Positions 38,501-45,200 of a DNA stretch of 64,000 nt are shown piece after piece. The translations under genes were made by a program, and so were the position numbers. Numbering within the stretch: the stretch's first letter is position 1; each line of letters starts with the position of its first letter. Where the stretch lies: the NCBI RefSeq assembly GCF_013364155.1, contig NZ_CP054916.1, forward strand, positions 1,425,001 through 1,489,000, given 5' to 3'. This DNA comes from Streptomyces sp. NA02950. GTDB lineage: Bacteria > Actinomycetota > Actinomycetes > Streptomycetales > Streptomycetaceae. The notes below the pieces were generated by a model that saw only the letters and a list, made by a program, of their open reading frames with translations, was not told the origin of the DNA and ran no database searches.

Positions 38501-41500
38501 GTCCCCGCCACGGGCGGTGAGGCGACCACCGAGCACGTCTACACCAACCCGACGGGCAGCCCCTACACCGCCACCGTGACCTACGACGGCGACGCCCGCT
38601 TCACCGGCTCGGTGAGCACCCTCACGCACACCGTGTCCCAGGCGCTGTCCACGACGGTGGTCAGCTCCGCCCCCGATCCGTCGGCGGCGGGCGAGCCGGT
38701 GACCGTCACCGCCACGGTCTCGGCGGTGACGCCGGGGGCCGGAACCCCCACCGGCACCGTCACCTTCGACCTGGGCGACGGCAGCCCCGCGGTCATCACG
38801 GCGGTGACCGGGGGCACCGCCACCATCACCCATACCTGGACCACCACCTCCGGGAGTCCGTACGCCATCACGGCCGCCTACAGCGGTGACACCGGGTTCA
38901 CCGGCTCCACCGGCAGCGACACCCAGACCGTGACCCCGGCCGCGACCACCACCGCCGTGACCACCTCGCCCGACCCCTCGGTGGCGGGCCAGCCGGTGAC
39001 CGTCACCGCCACGGTCTCGGCGGTGGCGCCGGGGGCCGGAACCCCCACCGGTACCGTCACCTTCACCTTCGGCGACGGCACGCCTTCCGTTGCCGCGCCG
39101 CTCGCCGCGGGGCAGGCGACCGTCGCCCACACCTGGGCGGGCACCGCGGGGAGTCCGTACACCGTCACCGCCGACTACCACGGGGACGCCGACTTCAACG
39201 CCTCGACCGGCACCGACAGCCAGTCGGTCGACCAGGCCGCCACCGATATGACGCTGGTGTCCTCCCCCGACCCGTCCGTGGCCGGGCAGGAGGTCACCTT
39301 CACCGCCAGGGTGGCGGCCGCCGCCCCGGGCGCGGGCGCCCCCACCGGCACCGTCACCTTCGACTTCGGCGACGGCAGCACACCGGTCACGGCCACGGTC
39401 TCCGCCGGGGCGGCGACCATCAGCCACTCCTACGCGGACTCCGACGGGAGCCCCTACACGGTCACCGCGAACTACAGCGGGGACGCCGACTTCGCCCCGG
39501 CCACCACCACCGACCTCCACACGGTGTCGGCCGGAGCCGCCACCACCTCGACGACGGTGGTCTCCTCCCCCGACCCCTCGGTGACCGGGCAGCCGGTCAT
39601 CTTCACCGCCACCGTGGCCCCGACCCCGCCCGGCGGCGGAGTGCCCACCGGTACGGTCTCCTTCGACTTCGGCGACGGCACGGCGATCATCACGGCACCG
39701 GCCATCGGCGGGGTGGCGACGGTCGCCCACTCCTATACAGCGACGGGCAGCCTTTACACGGTCACCGCCAGCTACAGCGGCGACGGCGACTTCAGCTCCT
39801 CCGCGGGCTCGGACACCCACACGGTGGGCCCGGCGTCGACGACCACCACGGTCACCTCCGCACCGGATCCGTCGGTGACCGGCCAGCCGGTGACCCTCAC
39901 CGCGGCCGTGGCGCCGGTCGCGCCGGGTGCGGGTGTGCCCACCGGGATCGTCACCTTCGACTTCGGCGACGGCAGCCCCACCGCGATGGCGCCCGTCTCC
40001 GGTGGCGTGGCCCGGATCACCCATACGTACACCGCCGCGGGCGGCCCCTTCACGGTCACCGCCGACTACAACGGCGACGCCGGCTTCACCGCTTCCAGCG
40101 GCACCGACACCCAGACGGTCGGCCGGGCCTCCACGACCACCGCGGTGGTCTCCTCCCCCGACCCGACCGTGGCCGGACAAGCCACCACCATCACCGCCAC
40201 CGTCGCCTCCGCCGCGCCCGGCACCGGAACCCCCACCGGCACCGTCACCTTCACCTTCGGCGACGGCACGCCCACCGTCACCGCACCGGTGAGCAATGGC
40301 CTGGCGGTGGTCGCCCACACCTACGCGGGGACGTCCGGCAGTCCGTACACCCTCTCCGCCACCTACAACGGCGACACCAACTTCACCACCTCCAGCGGCA
40401 CCGACACCCAAACCGTCAACCGGGCCGCCACCACCACGACCGTGGTCTCCACCCCCGACCCCACCGTCACCGGACAAGCCACCACCATCACCGCCACCGT
40501 CGCCTCCGTCGCCCCCGGCACCGGAACCCCCACCGGCACCGTCACCTTCACCTTCGGCGACGGCACCGGCAACGCCACCGCCACGCTCTCCGGCGGCGTG
40601 GCGACCCTCACCCACACCTACGCGGGGACGTCCGGCAGTCCGTACACCCTCTCCGCCACCTACAACGGCGACACCAACTTCACCACCTCCAGCGGCACCG
40701 ACACCCAAACCGTCAACCGGGCCGCCACCACCACGACCGTGGTCTCCACCCCCGACCCCACCGTCACCGGACAAGCCACCACCATCACCGCCACCGTCGC
40801 CTCCGTCGCCCCCGGCACCGGAACCCCCACCGGCACCGTCACCTTCACCTTCGGCGACGGCACCGGCAACGCCACCGCCACGCTCTCCGGCGGCGTGGCG
40901 ACCGTCAGCCACACCTACGCCACCAGGACCGGAAGCCCCTTCTCCATCACGGCCACGTACAACGCGGACGCCGACTTCACGGCGTCCAGCGGCACCGACA
41001 CCCAGACCGTCAACAAGGCGAACACCACCACCACGGTGTTCTCCGCGCCGGATCCCTCGGTGGCGGGCCAGTCGGTGACGTTCACCGCGACGGTGGCGCC
41101 GCAGACGCCCGGGAACGGCACCCCGACCGGCACGGTCACCTTCACCTTCGGCGACGGTACGGGCAGCACCACGGCGACGCTCTCCGGCGGGGTCGCGACG
41201 GTCACCCATCCCTTCAGCGGAACCTTCGGCAGTCCGTACGCCGTCACGGCCACCTACAACGGCAGCGACAGCTACAACACCTCCAACGGCACCGACACCC
41301 AGACCGTCAACAGGGCATCGACCACCACGAGCGTGGTGTCCACACCGGATCCCTCGACGGCCGGGCAGTCGGTGACCCTCACCGCTACCGTGGCATCCGT
41401 CCCGCCCGGCGCCGGAACCCCCACCGGTGCCGTCACCTTCAGCTTCGGCGACGGCACCGGCAACGCCACGGCCACGCTCTCCGGCGGCCTCGCCACCGTC

Positions 41501-42190
41501 ACCCACACCTACGCCACCAGGACCGGAAGCCCGTTCCCCGTCACCGCCACCTACAACGGCGACACCAACTTCACCACCTCCAGCGGCACCGACACCCAGA
41601 CAGTCGGCAAAACCGCGACCACCACCACGGTGACCACGAACCCCGACCCGTCGGTGGTGGGTCAGTCGGTGACCGTCCGGGCGACGGTCGCCGCCGCGAC
41701 CGGCGCTCCCACCGGGACGGTCACCTTCTCCTTCGGCGACGGGAGCGCCGCCGTCACCGCTCCGCTCGTCGTCGGCATCGCCACCGTGACCCGCACCTAC
41801 ACGACGACGACCGGAAGTCCGTTCACCATCACCGCCACGTACAACGGCAGCGACAGCTACAACACCTCCAGTGGCACCGACACCCAGACGGTCAACCGGG
41901 CGACCACCACGACCGCCGTGGTCTCCTCGCCGAACCCCTCGACGACGGGTGACCCGGTGACCGTCACCGCGACCGTTTCCGCGGTCGCCCCGGCGACGGG
42001 CACCCCGACCGGAACCGTCACACTCGCCATTCCCGGGCGTACCCCGCAGACCGTGACCCTGGTCAACGGTGTGGCCTCCGGGACGTTCAACCCGCTCCAG
42101 AAGGGGACCCACACCGTGACCGCCAACTACAACGGCTCGGTCAACTTCGCACCCTCCGCGGGGAGCACCACGCAGCAGGTGACCAACTAG
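32549..42190 (+). CDS. Giant repeat protein: 3 IPT/TIG domains plus 29 Ig-like repeats carrying FGDG
   Basis: A 3213-residue protein. Residues 1-~104 resemble one blade of a YVTN beta-propeller (VIVTDRGGDCLAVVDPDSHR). Residues ~104-350 are three IPT/TIG domains (FPDQGPYSGGTLVTIIG; VPDAGPIGGGNVVELTG; TPSTGPIAGGSIIVLTG). Then come 29 repeats of about 99 residues with pattern TTTVTSSPDPSVVGQPVTFT, GTPTGTVTFDFGDG, and SPYTITATYNGDADF. This is a bacterial Ig-like type 3 frame with a PKD-like FGDG insert. The last repeat lacks FGDG. There is no signal peptide, LPXTG or terminal membrane helix. ATG 32549 (MLTPYRPCG) follows TGGAGCCGTC, although the frame is open from 32177. An adhesin or surface-filament role is possible, but the export route is unclear. 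Confidence 0.88.
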   Translation: MLTPYRPCGLVIVTDRGGDCLAVVDPDSHRLVRTLRTPIPLVARSAAPDRLVVCTAADVTGVPATLDTAALFGSLPRPRPGAGPLLAPARFGAADDPPGILLEAMSGVFPDQGPYSGGTLVTIIGHHFTLATDVSFGPHPAASFSVLDDQTIVAVSPWGTGAVPVTVTTPGGTAPIGTFYYIPWPRLKTVVPDAGPIGGGNVVELTGINLSTAQLVYFGDSFAFPTAVSDQQLLVTAPPATAAGTVPVYVATAGGVSNRLAYTYEPVPSVTDVTPSTGPIAGGSIIVLTGTGLSRVTGVSIGGVPAVSFRASSDTLVVVVTPPGTPGSADITVTTPGGTVTLPGAFGYLAPTETAVSSAPDPSVVGEPVTFTATVTGVPPTTGTPTGTVTLAFGDGTDPVTVALTDGTATVGHAYTAPSQAPYAITATYNGEVLFFPSTGTDTQVVTAASTTTALTGAPDPSQTGQPVTFVARVAPVAPGAGTPTGTVTLDFGDGAPTATLPLSGGAATVDHAYADTGGSPYTVTADYSGDANFNPSAGSDTQTVGQASTSVAVGISPLPSVAGQPVTVTATVTAVAPGAGTPTGSVTFDFGDGSPPAVVTLTGGTAETTHTFTGTAGSPYTITASYSGDPDFSAAAGTSAATVGPSSTTTTVSSGPDPSVAGEPVTITATIAAVPPGAGVPTGTVTFDFDDGTAPVTVPLSGGSAETTHTYSGTSGSPFSLTATYNGDTDFTGSLGNDSHTVQLSGTVTTLTSTPDPSAVGEPVDFTATVAALPPGAGIPTGTVTFDFGDGTPIVTVVVGGVAEATHSFSAAAGTPYTVTATYNGDADFATSAGTDLQTVQTADTTTAVTSTPDPSAVGEATTFVAEITPVAPAAGSPTGEVTFEFSDGAAPVTVPVTGGVATVTRPNPDVTDSPYTADVTYGGDNNFNPSAGSDTHVVTQGVSKTVVTTAPNPSVTGQVVTLSATVAAGPPASGTPTGTVTFDYGDGTATVTVPLSGGGAEVSHAYANASQTPYQVTVTYDGDVNFVPSTGTALHSVDPAATTTTVTAAPDPSVTGEAVTVTVTPDGPGAGIPTGQVTLDFGDGTPILTAELVNGTVTVHHAYTSASGSPYTVTGAYAGDEDFAPSEDTISHIVDPADTTTTVTSSADPAAVGQTVTLIARVTPVPPGAGAPTGTVVFDFGDGSSPVTVPVSGGIATTTHSYGSTAGSPYTVTASYSGDEDFDTSTGTAAQRVEADVSSTSTTVTSSPDPSVVGQTVTFTATVAVLPPASGTATGTVTFEFGDGTAPVTSPVSGAGTATATHVYTAAVGSPYTVTAVYGGDADFAGSAGVDSQTVNLAATTTTLTSAPDPSVTGEPVTFTAAVAPVTVGAGTPTGTVTFDFGDGSDPILAPVADGTATAVHPYAGPSGSPYTITATYNGDASFSASTDTETQTVNQAATSTALFSSPDPTVVGEPVTVTAAVMPVAPGAGTPSGTVTFDLGDGTATVTVNTVGGLATVTHPYATASGSPYTITATYNGDTGFAASTTTDTHTVHPASTATTVTVGQGPTVVGEPVTVTATVATVPPGAGTPTGTVTINFGDATAPVTAPLVGGAVTLTHAYTTALGSPYTITATYNGTADFGASVATATHTVTQDATTTSVTAAPHPSVVGQPVGYTATVAPVGPGGGSPTGTVTFDFGDGTTAAVPVVAGVATADHIFTATSGSPYTVAVTYSGDIDYTGSSDTFTQTVGQAMSTTAVALSPVPSVAGQQVTVTADVSVAAPGAGTPTGTVTFDFGDGSAPVTAPLTAGLAAVTHTWTSSSGSPYAVTADYSGDADVAPSTGSAVQSVAPATTTTAVDTSPDPSVSGEPVAVTATVGVVAPGAGTPTGTVTFDFGDGTPEVTAVVADGSATVSHAWVDTVGSPYTVTATYNGDADFTTSSGTDTQTVAPATTSTSVITLPNPSVTGQPVTFIARVAPDAPGEGTPTGTVTFDFGDGSAPDAVPATGGEATTEHVYTNPTGSPYTATVTYDGDARFTGSVSTLTHTVSQALSTTVVSSAPDPSAAGEPVTVTATVSAVTPGAGTPTGTVTFDLGDGSPAVITAVTGGTATITHTWTTTSGSPYAITAAYSGDTGFTGSTGSDTQTVTPAATTTAVTTSPDPSVAGQPVTVTATVSAVAPGAGTPTGTVTFTFGDGTPSVAAPLAAGQATVAHTWAGTAGSPYTVTADYHGDADFNASTGTDSQSVDQAATDMTLVSSPDPSVAGQEVTFTARVAAAAPGAGAPTGTVTFDFGDGSTPVTATVSAGAATISHSYADSDGSPYTVTANYSGDADFAPATTTDLHTVSAGAATTSTTVVSSPDPSVTGQPVIFTATVAPTPPGGGVPTGTVSFDFGDGTAIITAPAIGGVATVAHSYTATGSLYTVTASYSGDGDFSSSAGSDTHTVGPASTTTTVTSAPDPSVTGQPVTLTAAVAPVAPGAGVPTGIVTFDFGDGSPTAMAPVSGGVARITHTYTAAGGPFTVTADYNGDAGFTASSGTDTQTVGRASTTTAVVSSPDPTVAGQATTITATVASAAPGTGTPTGTVTFTFGDGTPTVTAPVSNGLAVVAHTYAGTSGSPYTLSATYNGDTNFTTSSGTDTQTVNRAATTTTVVSTPDPTVTGQATTITATVASVAPGTGTPTGTVTFTFGDGTGNATATLSGGVATLTHTYAGTSGSPYTLSATYNGDTNFTTSSGTDTQTVNRAATTTTVVSTPDPTVTGQATTITATVASVAPGTGTPTGTVTFTFGDGTGNATATLSGGVATVSHTYATRTGSPFSITATYNADADFTASSGTDTQTVNKANTTTTVFSAPDPSVAGQSVTFTATVAPQTPGNGTPTGTVTFTFGDGTGSTTATLSGGVATVTHPFSGTFGSPYAVTATYNGSDSYNTSNGTDTQTVNRASTTTSVVSTPDPSTAGQSVTLTATVASVPPGAGTPTGAVTFSFGDGTGNATATLSGGLATVTHTYATRTGSPFPVTATYNGDTNFTTSSGTDTQTVGKTATTTTVTTNPDPSVVGQSVTVRATVAAATGAPTGTVTFSFGDGSAAVTAPLVVGIATVTRTYTTTTGSPFTITATYNGSDSYNTSSGTDTQTVNRATTTTAVVSSPNPSTTGDPVTVTATVSAVAPATGTPTGTVTLAIPGRTPQTVTLVNGVASGTFNPLQKGTHTVTANYNGSVNFAPSAGSTTQQVTN
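40314..40903 (+). repeat. Exact tandem duplication of one Ig-like repeat (297-bp period)
   Basis: Bases 40314-40606 are identical to 40611-40903: 293 of 293 positions by direct reading, offset 297 bp or 99 codons. Other repeats in the gene have diverged at the DNA level, so this copy is recent. It covers Ig-like repeats 24 and 25. It is likely the product of unequal recombination, and homologous strains may differ in copy number. Confidence 0.9.
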
Positions 42191-42234
42191 GCCCTGTCCG
42201 GGGACCGGCCCGTGGCCCGGCCCGCCGCTTCGGC

Positions 42235-45200
42235 TCATTCCTCCGGATGGGCGGTGTCCGCGGGCTCGGCGGTCTCCGGCCGCTTGTACATCCGGGTGGC
42301 CGTGATCTGGCCGTGCACCTGCTCACCCTCCGGGTCACGCTCGGGCAGACCCGGCCGCAGATGCTCCTCGACGCTGATGTACTTCAGCCCCGCCCGCAGG
42401 TCCGCGTCATTGCGCAACCGGATCACCAGTGGGAACTCGGCCAGCGCCGTGGTGTCGAACAGCCCCGTGGTGTACAGCAGCTGCACGCCCAGGGCGTCGG
42501 CGACCGCCCGCTGGAGCTCCAGCAGATAGGTGGCGTTGGCCCGGCCGATGGGGTTGTCGAGGAAGAGCGTGCCCGCGTGCCGGTGCTTGTCACGGCCGCG
42601 GTCGTTGCTGCGCAGCGCGGCCATGGTGCAGTACAGGGCGATGGCTGCGGTCAGCAGCTGACCGCCGGAGAACACGTCGCCCATCTGCCCGACCGGCACC
42701 CGCTCGGCCCGCAGCACCGCGTCCGGCTTGAGGATCTCGACCGCCACGCCGCGCGGCTGGAGCGCGGCCTGAACTCCGCGCAGCAGCAGGGACATCCCGT
42801 CCCGGCGCAGATCGGAGTTCTTCTTCACGGCGGAGCGGGTGGCCTCGTCGATGACCTCGCCCAGTCGCTCCGTCAGCGTCGCCTGGTCCGGGTCGTCGAA
42901 GCGGATCCGCAGGAACTCCTGGCCCGACCACTCGCCGAGACCCTCCGGCAGCCGGGACAGCCGCTGGGCCGAACGCAGCGTGGCCAGGCAGGATTCGACA
43001 AGGCCGCGCAGCCGGTCGACGATGCTGTCGCGATTGCGCTCCAACTGCTCCAGTTCGTCGGTCAGTACGCGCAGCCGGGGTGCGAACGCCTCGGCCCAGG
43101 CCGCCGCGTGCTCGGGCAGGGCTGCCGCGGGCAGTTCGCGGATCTGCTGGCGGGCCGGGGTGCGCACCTGCTCGTAGCGGGTGGAATTGGCGTGCCGTAC
43201 CAGCACATCGCTCGCCTCCCGGACGGCCGACTCGGCCCCCGAGAGATCGGCGGCGCAGCCGCGCAGCGAACGGCGGGTCTCGGCCGCGGCCTGGCGGGCC
43301 TCGGCGAGGTCCCCGGTGTACGGCTCGGGGCGCTCACCCTCGTCGTCCGCGGCACCCGGTCCGTCGCGCAGCAGATCCCGCAGCAGCGCGGCGGTCTCGT
43401 CGAAGCCGCCCGCCGCGTCCTCGGCGGCGCGGTGCGAGCGCAGCAGCTCGGCGTGGACGGTGCGGGCGGTGTCCAGCGCGTCGGTGCGGGCGGCCAGTTC
43501 GGTGGTGGCGGTGCGCAGCAGCTCCTTGGCCCGCTCGGCGTCGGCCGGGACCAGCTCCTCGGGCAGCTCGGTGTGCGCGTCGCCGTCGCCGGCGGGGGCG
43601 AGCCGCTCGGCCTCGCCGCGCAGCCGTCCCAGCTGTTCGCTCGCCGCCGACGCCCGCGTCTCCAGCATCTGCACCAGCGATTCGGCGCGGGCCGCCGCTG
43701 CCTGGCGGGAGGGGCCGTCGGCGCCGTCGGTGCCCTCGAGGAGCTGGGCGGCGCGGGTGCGGACCTTGTTGGTGAGCCGGTCGAGGGCGGCGAGGGCCGC
43801 ACTCTCGTCGCTTTCGGCGCGGGCCTGTTCGGCACGGAGGTCGGCGCCCACGCCGACCTTCTCGTACACCTGGGAGGCGGCGCGGTACGCCTCGCGGAGC
43901 GCGGGCAGCGAGGCGGTGGGCGGCTCGGTCTCCTCACCCAGGTCGTCGGGCGCGCCCGCGATCTCGGCCCGCTCGGCGCGCAGGGCGCGGGCGGTACGGC
44001 GCGCGTCGTCGGCGGCGCGCTGGGCCGCGCGCCGGTCCTCGTCGGCCGCGCGCGCCCGGTCCACACAGGCGTCGGCCCGCTCCTCCGACTCCGCGGCCTC
44101 GTCGGCCAGTTCGCGCAGCCGGGCCTGCCAGGCGGTGCGCCGGCGCAGCCGGTACGCCAGACCGGCCAGCGCGTCCGCCACGCGGCGGGCGCGCTGCGCC
44201 GTCTCCTGCCGCTCGTCGCGGACCCGGGCCGCCTCGGTGGCGGCCTCATCGGCCTCGGCGCGGGCCGTCCGCACCTCCACCAGCTCCCGCTGTGCGGCGT
44301 CCGCCGTCTGACGGGCCTCCTCGGCCGCGGCCCTCAGCTCGGTGAGCCGCCCCTGCGGGCAGCCGGTGCGCCAGGACGCGAGCCGCGCGGCCAGCGCCCG
44401 GTCTGCCTCCAGCCGGGCGGCGAGCGCCCTGATCTCCTCATCGCGGGCGGTGGCGCGGGCGCGCAGCTCACGCCGCTCGTCGTCGGCGGCGCGCTCGTCG
44501 TGCATCGCCGGGTTCGGCGGCACCAGGAACACCCCGCTGTCCCGCTCCCCCGGCGCGGGCGTCGGCGCGAGCAGCGCGGCTGCGGTGCCGACGGCCACGG
44601 CGGACCGCGGCAGCAGCGACGCCTGCGCCAGCACCCCGCGGGCGCGGGCGTGGGTGTCGGGGTCGGTGATCACGACCCCGTCCACCAGCTCGGGGCGGGC
44701 CGCGAGCACGGCGGCGTGGTCGGCGGGGTCGACGGCCTGGGCGAGATAACGCCACCCGGGGAGCGCCGGAATGCCGTGCTCACCGAGGAACTCGACGGCG
44801 GCCAGCACATCCGGGCTGGGCGGCAGCAGCCCGCCGTCGCCGAGCGCGGCGAGGATCCGCGAGTCATCGGCGGCGGCGGTCCGCAGCTCGAAGAGCTGCC
44901 GCTCGGCGGAGGCGACGCTCTCGTCGAGCAGTTCGCGCAATGCCTCGGCGTTCCGGTCCAGCTCCTGGGCGGTCAACGGCCCTTCGGGCCGCAGGGGTGC
45001 GGGGGCGGGCCGGTCCCGCGGCGGACGCGGAGCCTGTGCGGTGTCCTCCCCCAGCTCGGGATCCCAGCAGCCGGGGTCGTCGATGGACTCGCCGGTCGCG
45101 CCGTCGTGCTGGGCGCCGGGCCGGGTACGGGCCGCGTCCGCGGGGGCGTTCCCCGTGTCCGCGTGGGGCGCGGAGCCGGACGCCTCCGGCGCGTCCGAGC

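Noticed and set aside
32549..42190. Regular repeats that could be taken for a CRISPR or satellite array
   Set aside because: The ~297-bp period is a multiple of three and codes for Ig-like domains in one open frame. There are no short identical repeats with unique spacers.
35180..42238. A 2352-codon reading frame on the minus strand antisense to the giant repeat gene
   Set aside because: It is a mirror of the GC-rich repeats. The translation is a Gly/Arg/Asp-rich low-complexity string with no domains, while the plus strand has clear TIG and Ig-like repeats.
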